A stretch of DNA of 64,000 bases, taken from contig JAIOJX010000004.1 in the NCBI GenBank assembly GCA_022376925.1, positions 175,737,501 to 175,801,500 of the forward strand. Reading direction: 5' to 3'. The translations under genes and the position numbers were made by a program. Numbering within the stretch: position 1 is the stretch's first letter; each line of letters opens with the position of its first letter. Positions 22,801 to 33,884 of this stretch are shown in pieces. Source of the DNA: Tragulus kanchil (lineage: Eukaryota; Chordata; Mammalia; Artiodactyla; Tragulidae). The notes beneath the pieces are model-generated. The model was given only the letters and a program-made list of their open reading frames with translations. It made no database searches and was not told the DNA's origin.

Positions 22801-23954
22801 CTCCACCTCAGTGACGCCTAAGTTCTGAGTGTGGACGGAGGTCTGGACCGTGCGGGGAGCTGATCACGGCCCGGGGCTTGGGAAGGCTGCCCAGAGGAGG
22901 CGGCGGATGTGGGGCTGGGACTGGAGGCCGCTCGGCATTTCCGCAGGCAGCTGCTCGGGGCCTGTGGCAGAGAGCGGGAGCTGAGGAATCCGAGGAAGGC
23001 TTATCCGAGGAGGAGGGCTCCTCTGGGCTGAGAGCCAGGGGTGTGAGGATGTCAGGGAAGACTGCGGGGGAGGGGACAGGGAGGCAGAAACGGGCCTGGC
23101 AGGCGGGAAGGGAGACCCCTGGCTTGGGAGAGAGGGGTGGGCGGGTGGGTGCCGCGGCGGACGGGCAGAGAGGCGTGTGGGGCTGTTCTGGGGGAGAGGC
23201 AGCCACACAGGTCCCTTCAGGCGCTGCTGTCTTTTCGAGAGGAGGTGCTCAGGCCAGGGGCGGGAGGCGTGGCTCGGGTACGAGCCTCTGCCACACAGTC
23301 TCCGGGTGCCTCTCCCTGGGTGGCAGAGGGGGTTCAACATGGGGGTTTCTGAGCCCTCCTGCCCCTTGACGTCGTGTTCTGCTCCTGCCTTCAGGTTCGG
23401 CCGGGGTCCCCTTGGACTGCCTGTAGCTAGCCAGCTCCGGGCTCTGCTGTCTGGGTCCCTGGGCCAGCCCATCTCATTGCCTGGAAGCCACTGAACCTCA
23501 TCAGGCCCTTCCCTGAGGACCACTCCTGTGCCCTCCAACCACATCCCTGGGCTGAGCTTCCTTCTGCCAGCAGCCAGGCCCTCTGCCTGTCACCGAGTAT
23601 AGCTGGACACTCCTGGCTTGGTTGTGTGACTGAAGCACACCACTGCCCCCCAACCGCCCCCCCACCGACGTCCTTGTCCTCATCTGTCTAGTGGGGTCAT
23701 CAGTGGCTACCTTGTGTCGGCTCGGAGGTTTAGACAAGAGGATCTCCCTCAAGTCCCCGCGAGGAGACAAGCTTTGTCTCCATCAGTGGCCGCTATTGCA
23801 CACATGAATCCTAAATCCTTGTGACCGCCAGACCCAGCACCCTGGACAGCAGCGGCCTGGCTCTGCCCTCTCCCTGAGCTGAAAGGGGAGCTGCGTCTTG
23901 CCTCCGCCCCTCCGACCTCCATCGGCTTCCGCTGGCCTCCCTCCCGCTCCTGGA
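22801..23954. other. unique non-coding DNA, nothing recognised
   Basis: GC-rich, with G-rich stretches near 23070-23160 and no repeat or exon signature that I can defend. The open frames on both strands are compositional. Confidence 0.4.
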
Positions 23955-24090
23955 GTCTTTAGTCTTCGGCACAGTCTGGTAATTAAAAACCTTCAAGGGG
24001 GACTTTATTGAGTTAGCATTAGTTATTTTGTCAGGCTGGGAGAGCGAGAGAATTATCTGTCCTCCGGGAGAGGGGGCTGGGGCGGGGGCC
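23955..24090. promoter_or_regulatory. conserved-looking non-coding block
   Basis: An abrupt AT-rich island: 'tctggtaattaaaaacc', 'ggactttattgagttagc', 'attagttattttgtcagg', 'gagagaattatctgtcc'. It matches no repeat family I know. Homeodomain and GATA-like words make it a plausible enhancer. Confidence 0.4.
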
Positions 24091-24453
24091 GTGGGCTGAG
24101 ATTGGCAGGTGCCTGCCGGTGCCGCCGGCACCGAGCCTGTGCTCCTTAAAGGGCCGCACTGCGGGATGCTGGCAGCGGGCGATTCCCCGCCAGTGGCTCA
24201 TCCTGCGGGGATGTTCCCACTTCCCAGCCCCTTCCTGACTTCCGTCCTAGGGCTGATAAGCTCTCGGCTCTCAAAATAAGCCCCTGCCAGAGCCCAGGAG
24301 AGCTGCAGGCTTGGGGAGGCTCTTTTCCTCCCAAGGCGGAGTTCAGGGTCTGGGGCCAACGAAGCCTCTGAACTGGGGTTGGCCAGCGGGCTGGTTGCTG
24401 GTACCCCTGGCCTCTCTGCCACCCCCGTGCCTGCAAGCGCCCGCTTAGAGAGT

Positions 24454-24570
24454 TAAGCATAGAACCCCTGGGACTTGGAGTTCTGTGACCTTGGGCAAGT
24501 CCCTCACCCGCCTGCCCTGAGCTTCCCACCTGTAAAATGAAAGCAGTAGTTTCTCCCTTTCCAGGCTGTC
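24454..24570 (+). mobile_element. MIR SINE
   Basis: Sense MIR: 'ttctgtgaccttgggcaagt', 'ccctcacccgcctgccctga', 'cccacctgtaaaatgaaagc'. The large duplication begins at its 5' edge. Copied at 25548-25660. Confidence 0.8.
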
Positions 24571-24694
24571 GTGAGCCATGAAGGAGGTCAGTGTGAATTC
24601 CCTTGTCCAGGAGAGGCCCTCCGTTTGCTTGCCTGGGTCTCTTTAAATGCCCAGCCCTGGGGAAGGACCCACCATTTACGTCTTCTGTTCATCA

Positions 24695-24800
24695 CTCACT
24701 TTGAGACAACGCATCACTCTGAGTCTTCACAATAACCTTGCAAGACAGGGGTGGCCAGTCCACATTCTAGATGAACCAGTGAAGTCTCGGGCCTGAGAGG
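24695..24800 (-). mobile_element. MIR-like fragment
   Basis: 'cttcacaataaccttgcaag' then 'cacattctagatgaacc' resembles an antisense MIR 3' half. Diverged. Copied at 25785-25889. Confidence 0.5.
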
Positions 24801-25547
24801 CGGTCTGCCCAGTCTCGCGCTGCTCTTTCTCTGGCTGGAGGAGCCGTGAGCCGACCTTTGACACAGTTGCCTCTCTTGGGGGTTGGTGGTCGGGAAGGAT
24901 GCTTGTCAGCCTCCTCAGGGCCTGGACCTGACCAAGAGGCCTTCTGCTGGGGACTGGGCCCCCGGCTCATCCTGCCTTGCTCCAGGGCCGTGTCTACGGC
25001 CAGTCCAGAGCCTGACTCCTTGTTCCATCTGCCCTGCCTGCTAGGGCCCAGCGCCTGAGACCCAGCCCAGGCCCTGCCACTCCTGGTAGGCAGTGCCAGA
25101 GGGGAGATGGTGTGTGGGACTGGCGCCCAGGGGCACACCATGCCCGTGTCTGTGCCACGGTTGGACTTTTTCTGGGACTGGGTCTTCACGGGGACTGGCC
25201 GCAAGCCAGGTACCTGGAGGCGGAAGACAGGGGTCCAGAGACTGGGAAGGGGCTGGCCTGGAATGGGGTTGGGAGGGAGGTGAGAGCTGAGAACCGAAGC
25301 TGGGCCCAGTCTCCTCCACGTTACGGGCCCTGCGTCTCATGTGTGGAGCTTTGCTGCTCGCACAGGCTTCTTTGTTCTCTAGGTTGCTGCCAGATGCCCT
25401 CTTCTCCAGGAGCCTTCGGGATTTCCCAGGCTGATTTGCTGTCCACCCTCCTGAGGTCCCATAGTCCACCTCGGTTATCATTAACTGGCTGGGATGTTAC
25501 TTGAGGGCAGAGCTGGACCTGAGTCCTGTGGACCCCCCCCCCCTTGG

Positions 25548-25660
25548 TAAGCATAGAACCCTGGGACTTGGTTCTGTGACCTTGGGCAAGTCCCTCACCC
25601 GCCTGCCCTGAGCTTCCCACCTGTAAAATGAAAGCAGTAGTTTCTCCCTTTCCAGGCTGT
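25548..25660 (+). mobile_element. MIR SINE, second copy
   Basis: Duplicate of 24454-24570 with losses at its head. Confidence 0.8.
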
Positions 25661-26609
25661 CGTGAGCCATGAAGGAGGTCAGTGTGAATTCCCTTGTCCA
25701 GGAGGCCCTCCGTTTGCTTGCCTGGGTCTCTTTAAATGCCCAGCCCTGGGGAAGGACCCACCATTTACGTCTTCTGTTCATCACTCACTTTGAGACAACG
25801 CATCACTCTGAGTCTTCACAATAACCTTGCAAGACAGGGGTGGCCAGTCCACATTCTAGATGAACCAGTGAAGTCTCGGGCCTGAGAGGCGGTCTGCCCA
25901 GTCTCGCGCTGCTCTTTCTCTGGCTGGAGGAGCCGTGAGCCGACCTTTGACACAGTTGCCTCTCTTGGGGGTTGGTGGTCGGGAAGGATGCTTGTCAGCC
26001 TCCTCAGGGCCTGGACCTGACCAAGAGGCCTTCTGCTGGGGACTGGGCCCCCGGCTCATCCTGCCTTGCTCCAGGGCCGTGTCTACGGCCAGTCCAGAGC
26101 CTGACTCCTTGTTCCATCTGCCCTGCCTGCTAGGGCCCAGCGCCTGAGACCCAGCCCAGGCCCTGCCACTCCTGGTAGGCAGTGCCAGAGGGGAGATGGT
26201 GTGTGGGACTGGCGCCCAGGGGCACACCATGCCCGTGTCTGTGCCACGGTTGGACTTTTTCTGGGACTGGGTCTTCACGGGGACTGGCCGCAAGCCAGGT
26301 ACCTGGAGGCGGAAGACAGGGGTCCAGAGACTGGGAAGGGGCTGGCCTGGAATGGGGTTGGGAGGGAGGTGAGAGCTGAGAACCGAAGCTGGGCCCAGTC
26401 TCCCTCCACGTTACGGGGCCCTGCGTCTCATGTGTGGAGCTTTGCTGCTCGCACAGGCTTCTTTGTTCTCTAGGTTGCTGCCAGATGCCCTCTTCTCCAG
26501 GGAGCCTTCGGGGATTTCCCCAGGCTGATTTGCTGTCCACCCTCCTGAGGTCCCATAGTCCACCTCGGTTATCATTAACTGGCTGGGATGTTACTTGAGG
26601 GCAGAGCTG

Positions 26610-27060
26610 GGCCCTGGTTTTCCCCCAAGTCCCTCAGAGTATCCGCTGCATCTCAGCTAAGTCCCTGCCCTGCCTTGAATTTCTCAAAGTGCGTCCAAGG
26701 CACAGGATCCGTGCTTGGGGACCGTGTGGCAGGAGCAGGGCGAGAAGCTGTCCTTTTGCCGCATCCTGGCTTCTGTGCACGTTCCAGTCAGGAACAGCGG
26801 AGCCTGGAGGACAGTCCTGTCCTCAACCTGACGCCTGGGCCCAAACTTCAGAGCCTTGAAATGCTCCTCCTGCTGCCAGAGGGACCTGGGTGAGCTCCCT
26901 CCTTGTCACACCACCCTGTGAGCTCACGGCAGAGAGCCCGGCCCGTATGAGGCCATGAGTGTGCATGTACTTTGTCTCCAAGCCGCGTGTCCTTATATGA
27001 GAAGTGGATGGGAGACCCCTTGTTCTCTAACACTCATGAGGGGTAGCCGGAGAAGTGCCG
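26610..27060. other. unique non-coding DNA, nothing recognised
   Basis: Mixed-composition sequence. No repeat or coding signal I can support. Confidence 0.4.
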
Positions 27061-27071
27061 GAGCTTGCCCG

Positions 27072-27161
27072 GGTCAGACCCCTCAGGTCCACGGGGACAT
27101 GGGGGACAGCTGACGTGCCCAGGTCAGACCCCTCAGGTCCATGGGGACATGGGGGACAGCT
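27072..27161. repeat. 50-bp tandem repeat, about 1.8 units
   Basis: 'ggtcagacccctcaggtcc' begins at 27072 and again at 27122. The units differ at one base over the 40 bases compared. It is a small local duplication, distinct from the kilobase series. Confidence 0.8.
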
Positions 27162-27249
27162 GGTACCCCTCAGACTGGACAGGAACTGGCTGCTGCGGAG
27201 AGGCCTGGGCTTGCACCATATCCCTCACCTCTGTGGGTTTTGTTCTGAC

Positions 27250-27353
27250 CGCAACACATGGCCTGTGGGATCCTAGCTCCCTGACCAGGGATTGAACCTG
27301 GGCCCTTGGCAGTCGGGGCGCAGAGTCCCAGCCTCTAGACCACTGGAGAATTC
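27250..27353 (-). mobile_element. CHR-type SINE fragment
   Basis: Reverse tRNA-related head: 'gggatcctagctccctgacc', 'agggattgaacctggg', 'agcctctagaccactgg'. Truncated at both ends. It lies immediately beside a second CHR SINE. Confidence 0.7.
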
Positions 27354-27354
27354 A

Positions 27355-27700
27355 CATGTCTGTGGTTTAAAGATTTTTATTTATTTATTGGAGGGGGCGG
27401 GTTGGGGAGGGAGGGGGGCGGGCAGGCCACTTCTCTTGGTCTTTCATTTATCTGCTTTTCATCCATCTTTGTTCTTTGGCCCGTGTGGGCCTCCCATCGC
27501 GGTGGCCACTGTCGTCGCAGAGCACCCGCTCTGGGCACATGCGCTCCAGAGCTCTGGCTCAGTAATTGGACACATGGGTCCAGCGCTCTGCTGGCACGTG
27601 GGATCTTCCCAGGCCAGGGCTTGAACCGGCGCCCTTTGCCCTGCAAGGCGGTGTCCTTACCCACTGGACCACCAGGGAAGCCCCATGTCTGTGGTTTAAA
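27355..27700 (-). mobile_element. CHR-type SINE with target-site duplications
   Basis: The element occupies about 27372-27683 in reverse orientation. It has a T-rich 3' tail complement at 27373-27390, then the body, then the tRNA-like head 'cactggaccaccagggaagc'. It is bounded by a 17-bp direct repeat, 'catgtctgtggtttaaa', at 27355-27371 and 27684-27700. This is a clean target-site duplication and proves an intact retroposition event. Confidence 0.92.
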
Positions 27701-28179
27701 CCTTGGTTCTCTTACCCTGTCTGTGCCAGAAAGGAGCTGGGTTGAACCCCAAACCCGCACACACTCCCACTTTGCTCCCTCTGCTGGACCGGGCCCCGCT
27801 TCAGGAGTGTTCTCACAGGCCCTGCCTCCCGGTCAGGTCCCTGGTCAAGGAGCCGGGAGAGCTGGGTTCAGGAGCCACTCCCTCAGGCCTCCAGGGCCCA
27901 GGGCCTGCCCTTGCCTGGCCTGGGACAGCCTAGACAGCCCGGCCAGGTGCTCGCTCAGCTCACCTGGATCCCCACGGGGCCTGGGCCCCGCCCCGCACCC
28001 CACCCCACCCGCAGCCACATCCTGCCTGCTCTCACCCGAGTCCTTGCGCAGAGGCCGCGGTCGCTGAGCCACTCGCATCAACCACGCAGCCCGATCCGTC
28101 CACTCCAGTCGGGACGCCCGTGTAGGGGTCCCTTCCCCACCCCCACTGCCTCCTCCAGGATTGCCTCCGCCTCCTCTAG

Positions 28180-28366
28180 GAAGCCCTCCCTCCGCCCACG
28201 CCATGGGGGAAGGCCCCTGTCCCCTGGGCTCAGGCTGCAGTGTGCTCACGGGTGTCCTTCTCTCTCCTGCCACCAGACTGCAAGCGCCTTGAGCAATACA
28301 GCCATAGGTATGTCTGGATCTTGGGCCTGGAACACAGTAAGCGCTCAATAAATGCTTGTGGATCAG
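28180..28366 (+). mobile_element. L2 LINE 3' end
   Basis: 'cctctaggaagccctccctc' upstream, then 'agactgcaagcgccttgagc' and 'acacagtaagcgctcaataa' followed by 'atgcttgtgg'. This is the typical order of an L2 3' terminus. Confidence 0.7.
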
Positions 28367-28696
28367 GATGTGGGAGTAGGAGGGACTGTCAAGGTCGTTT
28401 CAGAGAAGAGAGGACATGGCGTTCTGGGAAGAGGAGGGCCTGGAGTGGCAATGAGGCCACGTGCTGGAAAGGAGAGGCTCTGGAGGCTGTCGGCCTGGGG
28501 AGCCCTCTGGCCGAGCCGTCGACGTCGCCTGACCTCAGGTTCCGTATCTGTGAACTGCGCGTGACAGTCGCTTCCCTGAACGTACTGAGTGTGACCCAGG
28601 ATAAGGTCAGAGGCACGGCGGCCTCGATCCAGTGGCACAAGTGCGCGCGACCTCGGGGAGACGGGGAAGGACAGGGAAGCGTGGCGTGCTGCCGTC

Positions 28697-28742
28697 CGTG
28701 GGGCCACAGAGTTGGACACGGCTTTGCGATTGAACGACAAAG
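28697..28742 (+). mobile_element. Bov-A/Bov-tA terminal fragment
   Basis: 'gtggggccacagagttggac' followed by 'acggctttgcgattgaacg' matches only the 3' terminal portion of a Bov-tA. The head is absent. Confidence 0.55.
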
Positions 28743-29609
28743 GCCAGAGGGGTGTTGAGCGGAGCCCCTGAGGATGTGGCGGGCTCCTCCGGGGCTGTTC
28801 TGGGGGCCTCAGAGGCAGGGCGGGCAGGAGGCGTGCTCCCGGGGCCTCTGCTCTGGGGGCTGTGGGTTTTCTTGGCTTGCTAGGTGCTCCCTGAGGATAA
28901 GCCAGAGTGTCGTCCCTAGACCCCTTAGCATACGCTTCAAGCAGAACCAGTGGGCTCAGGACAGAGGTGGGCTCCCAGTCCTCAGGGACTCTCTGGAAGC
29001 TCGACGCTGCCCGCGCCAGCCTGCTCTGGGTGCCTCTGGTTCGCAGTCAGACTCTGGAGAGAGGATCCCCTGCTCGTGCCTGGCGGGGATCAGTGTTGCC
29101 AACTGCAGAATCCTGTCTCCTCCAGTCCGGACAGGCCCGCTGCAGAGCCCAACTTCCTTCACCTGAGTCCCCTCCACCGCCCACGTTTTTATATTTTGAG
29201 CAGATGAAAGATTTTCATTCCTTTTTGTGTGTGTGCTTTTTTTATTTTTTTTTTTTTGGTGGGAATTAGCTGGTCCCTGGCTGCCCGTTTACTCAAAGCT
29301 CTGCTGTGTTTAGAGGACATCAGAGGACTCCTGCTGCGTGGCTTCTCTGGAGCCCCAGCCTCCTGTAGATCCAGGGGCAGGGGGCTCGGGGCAAAGCTGG
29401 GAGGAGAGCCGGGGGAGCCTCAGCGCTGCCGTGGCTCAGGGTCAAATGTCAGCCAGGCCTTGGGGCCACGGCTTCCCATCCAGCCGGCCCCGGCCCCCAG
29501 GGAGGGCTTCCAACCTGGTCTTTGCCTCCTGCTGGTCCCCTGTCCCCGTGCCCGGCCCCCTGATCCCCGAACAGCAGCCGGCCGCGCGGGGGGCGCATGC
29601 GTGCGGCGG
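28743..29609. other. unique non-coding DNA, T-run at 29240-29261
   Basis: No gene recognised. The T-rich stretch at 29222-29261 could be the decayed tail of a reverse-oriented retroposon, but its body is not identifiable. Confidence 0.35.
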
Positions 29610-29790
29610 GAGTGAGCTGGCGGTGGAGAATTAATATTCCTGGAACATCGCCCCGGCCGCCTGCACACGCCGAGGAGAATATTACGGCGATTAGCGGTGG
29701 GAGTTCGGCCTGCACGCAATATCTGGATGGAGAATTCGGTGTGATTAATCTGGCGCTAAGTAGCAGCCTCCAGGGTCCGCGGGGCTCTGG
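29610..29790. promoter_or_regulatory. conserved-looking non-coding block (strongest enhancer candidate)
   Basis: Dense, non-repetitive text with many homeodomain-type cores: 'gagaattaatattcctgg', 'gagaatattacggcgattag', 'cacgcaatatctggatgg', 'ggtgtgattaatctggcgc'. It retains CpGs next to AT-rich words, which is unusual in decayed DNA and suggests constraint. It does not look like an exon, since all frames are short. It lies about 30 kb upstream of the CpG-island promoter in this assembly, less if the surplus copies are removed. Function is inferred. Confidence 0.5.
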
Positions 29791-30039
29791 CATGTTTGGA
29801 ATGGGAAAAAAGCTCCGGAGCACGGAGCTTCTTCGGGGGCTCTTTGGGGGTCTGCCAGGGCGGCAGCTGTGCCCGGGGCAGGCTGCAGGCCCCGGATGGC
29901 CCCTGGGCAGGCAAATCGCCCCTCGTTTGTGACCGTCGGCAGGCTGCCAGCAGATAAAAGTGTGCTGGGCTCACACTGTCCGCCCACTCCAGACGTTTCT
30001 CTCCTTTTAGCCTCCTATATGAAGCGTCACAGGCCCGTG

Positions 30040-30195
30040 TTCAAGTTGCAGCTTCAGTGCACTCAACAGCTACTTTTCCGGGCCTCAGTTTCTTCATCTG
30101 CAAAATGGGGGATGTGATTCCTGCCCTGGCATCTCAGGGAAGAACAATGACTATTATTCCCGTTTTGTGGAAGAGGAAACTGAGACTGTGAGCCA
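30040..30195 (+). mobile_element. MIR SINE, possibly two abutting pieces
   Basis: Sense core 'gggcctcagtttcttcatc', 'tgcaaaatgggggatgtg', followed by an antisense-looking 'gtggaagaggaaactgagac'. The two parts have opposite polarity and so may be two elements. Confidence 0.65.
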
Positions 30196-30356
30196 GGAGG
30201 TGGCTATTATGCAGATATTGGGGATTATTAATAATAATTCTGTTCAGAACCCGAGTTCAGGAGCCACTTAGTTCCTCTCGCTTAGTCAGATGGCAGATGA
30301 TGTCAGAGCCGCTCAGCATGTTGGCAGGAGGCAGTGGCAGGGAGAGACTACTTCTA

Positions 30357-32543
30357 GAGATTTGAATCTGTAGTCCCATCTGTAGAATGGGTATAAAACG
30401 CCTCACCTCCCTGAACTGGGTTTCTGCCTTAAGCTCTCTTGTTCTGGGGCTGTTTAGGGTCCCGTGGCGGCGAGGTGACAGTGTTGGCAGTGGTGTGGGT
30501 TGAGGCACATCTGCCGGCCCTCTTGCTGTCCTCAGCCCCAGTCCTGCAGCCCCATCAGGTGAAAGCGCTGACCGCCTGGGCTGGACGGAGCTCCCTGCAC
30601 CCGTGTCTCAGCGTCCCACTTAAGGGAGGAGGAACTGGAGGGGGAGGACGGCGAAAGGCCTGCTCCGGCCTGCACCGAAGGGCTGATGTTGAGGGGCACC
30701 CGCGTCTGGTCCCAGCCAGACCTGTGCTGACTTCAGGAATGTCTTCCTTTCTCTGAGTCCGTCTCCTCCTCTGGGGAGTGGGACAGTCATGCCAGCCCTC
30801 TGGGGAAGAACGGTATCGTGGAGCCAAGCGGGCACTCTTAGCAGGAGACGGTCTGGGTCTTTGGGGAGCCCCGAAAGAGCGCCCAGCTCTCTGAAAGGGC
30901 GCCCAGGGCATGCAGCTGGTGGCTTCCTCCCTGTCCAGAGGGCTAGACTTGTTGAAAGCTCTTGTGATGCCCAGGCTCACTCTTGTACTTTTTCCTTCTG
31001 TTGCTTTGAGCCCTGTGTACGACTTCCAAATCTGATTTGAGGACTTTTTTTTCTTCTGCCAGTGAGGCCTCGGTCCTCCATGCAACTCATTATTCCACCC
31101 AGAAACGGATATTGGATCAATCAGCATTTTTTTTTTCTTTAAAAAAAGGGATAGGTTTAAATTTTTTATTTATGTATTTATTTTTGGCTATTCTGGGCTT
31201 TCACTGCTGCTTCAGGCTCCTCTCTAGTTGCAGGGAGTCGGGGACACTCTTGTTGAAGTGAGCAGGCCCCCTGTTGCAGTGGCTTCTCTTGTTGTGGAAC
31301 GCGGGCTCTAGGGCACACGGGCTCCATAGGTGCGGCTCTGAGGCTCTAGAGCACAGGCTCTATAGTTCTGGCTCACAGGCTTATTTGCTCCGCAGCATGT
31401 GGGATCTTCTCGGATCAGAGATCGAACCCGTGTCTCCTGCATTGCCTACTCTTTTGAGATTTGAATCTGTAGTCCCATCTGTAGAATGGGTATAAAACGC
31501 CTCACCTCCCTGAACTGGGTTTCTGCCTTAAGCTCTCTTGTTCTGGGGCTGTTTAGGGTCCCGTGGCGGCGAGGTGACAGTGTTGGCAGTGGTGTGGGTT
31601 GAGGCACATCTGCCGGCCCTCTTGCTGTCCTCAGCCCCAGTCCTGCAGCCCCATCAGGTGAAAGCGCTGACCGCCTGGGCTGGACGGAGCTCCCTGCACC
31701 CGTGTCTCAGCGTCCCACTTAAGGGAGGAGGAACTGGAGGGGGAGGACGGCGAAAGGCCTGCTCCGGCCTGCACCGAAGGGCTGATGTTGAGGGGCACCC
31801 GCGTCTGGTCCCAGCCAGACCTGTGCTGACTTCAGGAATGTCTTCCTTTCTCTGAGTCCGTCTCCTCCTCTGGGGAGTGGGACAGTCATGCCAGCCCTCT
31901 GGGGAAGAACGGTATCGTGGAGCCAAGCGGGCACTCTTAGCAGGAGACGGTCTGGGTCTTTGGGGAGCCCCGAAAGAGCGCCCAGCTCTCTGAAAGGGCG
32001 CCCAGGGCATGCAGCTGGTGGCTTCCTCCCTGTCCAGAGGGCTAGACTTGTTGAAAGCTCTTGTGATGCCCAGGCTCACTCTTGTACTTTTTCCTTCTGT
32101 TGCTTTGAGCCCTGTGTACGACTTCCAAATCTGATTTGAGGACTTTTTTTTCTTCTGCCAGTGAGGCCTCGGTCCTCCATGCAACTCATTATTCCACCCA
32201 GAAACGGATATTGGATCAATCAGCATTTTTTTTTTCTTTAAAAAAAGGGATAGGTTTAAATTTTTTATTTATGTATTTATTTTTGGCTATTCTGGGCTTT
32301 CACTGCTGCTTCAGGCTCCTCTCTAGTTGCAGGGAGTCGGGGACACTCTTGTTGAAGTGAGCAGGCCCCCTGTTGCAGTGGCTTCTCTTGTTGTGGAACG
32401 CGGGCTCTAGGGCACACGGGCTCCATAGGTGCGGCTCTGAGGCTCTAGAGCACAGGCTCTATAGTTCTGGCTCACAGGCTTATTTGCTCCGCAGCATGTG
32501 GGATCTTCTCGGATCAGAGATCGAACCCGTGTCTCCTGCATTG
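30357..32543 (+). repeat. tandem duplication 9 (1099 bp x 2), probable assembly artefact
   Basis: Copy 1 is about 30357-31455 and copy 2 about 31456-32543. They look identical over more than 1 kb. Copy 1 ends inside a CHR SINE at about 31445, whereas copy 2 runs through to the SINE's natural end and target-site duplication. Confidence 0.95.
31115..31445 (-). mobile_element. CHR-type SINE, cut off at the duplication junction
   Basis: Reverse CHR SINE with the T-rich side at 31119-31190. The sequence stops after 'gtctcctgcattg' and jumps to 'cctactcttttgagatttg'. The tRNA head and the second target-site repeat are missing here but present in the copy at 32223-32582. Confidence 0.88.
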
Positions 32544-32593
32544 GCAGGCAAACTCTTCACCACCAAGCTACCAGGGAAGTCCTGGATCAATCA
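32212..32593 (-). mobile_element. CHR-type SINE, complete
   Basis: The element occupies about 32223-32582 in reverse orientation and ends with the head 'accaagctaccagggaagtc'. An 11-bp direct repeat 'tggatcaatca' lies at 32212-32222 and 32583-32593, the target-site duplication. This shows that copy 2 keeps the native right flank. Confidence 0.92.
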
Positions 32594-32939
32594 TCTTCAA
32601 TCCCCCTTTCCTAACCAAGCGACAGGATAGCCTTTGAAGGGGTGTTGGTTTGTGGTTTCCCAGCAATAGAATGGTCTGTGGTCTTAGGCAGCTAAATTTG
32701 AGACCAGGCTTTACAGGCGGATGGTTTTTAGCGAACTCTGAAATGGCTGGGCACAGTAGAAGGGGGCAGAGGGCACAGAGAGGTGGGCAGGGCTCCACAG
32801 GGTTGGCTGTGCATTCACTGCTGAGCCCTGAGTAGCCCTTCAGATAAATGCCGCTTGAGTGAATGCATGCGTGCCTGGCTGGGTGGATGGGTTCACGCAT
32901 GCGTGATGGGTGGATGCGTGCTATGATGAGAGCAGTCGA

Positions 32940-33175
32940 AGGACTGTTAAGCACCCAGACTCTGGACTCTGGCCTGGGTTTGGATCCTGGCTCTGCTCTC
33001 TATTAGCAGGGTGACTTTGGGCAACTCAGTTCAGTACGCCGGGCCACAGTTTGCTCATTTGCAAAATGGGGGTGCGGGTAGCCCCTCCCTCGAGGGAGGC
33101 TGTGGGGCTCCAGTGAGCCCAAGCAGCTGAGACCCAGGTGCAAACAAGAAGCACTACATAAATACCAAGAACTTG
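32940..33175 (+). mobile_element. MIR SINE, near full length
   Basis: 'agactctggactctggcctg', 'ggtttggatcctggctctgc', 'gggtgactttgggcaactca', 'catttgcaaaatgggggtgc', ending with 'actacataaatacc'. One of the best preserved MIRs in the window. Single copy. Confidence 0.85.
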
Positions 33176-33189
33176 CCATTGCAGTAAGC

Positions 33190-33345
33190 ATTAGAAGAAT
33201 TCTGACGTAGGGTTATGAGACTAAGCTTAGGTCTCCGTTCTGCCGCTGACCTGCCATTTACCTTGATCAAGTCCGTTCTTCTCTCTGGGCCTCAGTTTTC
33301 ACATCGGTTGAATGACTGGGGCGGATGATTCCAGCCCTCCCCCCA
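33190..33345 (+). mobile_element. MIR SINE
   Basis: 'gggttatgagactaagctta', 'gccgctgacctgccatttac', 'ctctctgggcctcagttttc', 'acatcggttgaatgactggg'. It follows the previous MIR head to tail. Confidence 0.75.
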
Positions 33346-33705
33346 CCCCAGCTCAGTGACTCTGTTGTTGGCCTGTATCCCTGACAGCCTGCCCCCCACG
33401 GAGGCTTGGTGCTTATGGGGCCCTCCCGCACAGCCACGGTGCTCCCCAAGCCCCAGAGGTCCACACAGAGGTGGCAGCCCCTACGCCGATGCTGCATTGA
33501 AAGGGGCTCTGCCTTTAGGGGGTTGGGTGCTCCCTTCTGCCTTCGTCCCCTGCACTGCGCTGACCCAGCTCACACCGCCCCCGCCCCCAGGAGGCCCCTT
33601 CTGGTCCCTCCCCCAGCCGCCCTCCCTCCTGAGCCTCTTCTCTGCATCTGTTGACCTGTGATCCCACCTCACCCATGTTAAGATGTTTGCTAAAAGTGAC
33701 TGGGT
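33346..33705. other. unique non-coding DNA
   Basis: C-rich, with faint L2-like wording near 33560-33670. Nothing firm. Confidence 0.35.
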
Positions 33706-33884
33706 AACTGTCTCCACAGTGTCCATAGTTAGAGGAAACTGAAGGGAGCCTGTATCTAGTAAGCCCGGCTCCATGCTTGGCTCATTCATACTCCTTGTCA
33801 GCAGTTACCCGCTCAAACACTCGGTCCCAGGAAGGAGCCGTAGTTACATTCCTTCAGGAGTGGGAAGGTGAGGCGCACTGAGGT

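Larger units (their letters stand above)
24454..26609 (+). repeat. tandem duplication 8 (about 1.09 kb x 2), probable assembly artefact
   Basis: Copy 1 is about 24454-25547 and copy 2 about 25548-26609. Copy 1's tail is contracted at C and G runs relative to copy 2 (25312-25440 against 26400-26530). Copy 2's head has one C and two more bases fewer near 25559-25571. A run of eleven C at 25532-25543 sits at the junction. Confidence 0.93.

Noticed and set aside
29222..29261. A retroposon tail at the T-rich stretch
   Set aside because: No element body or target-site repeat could be found on either side.
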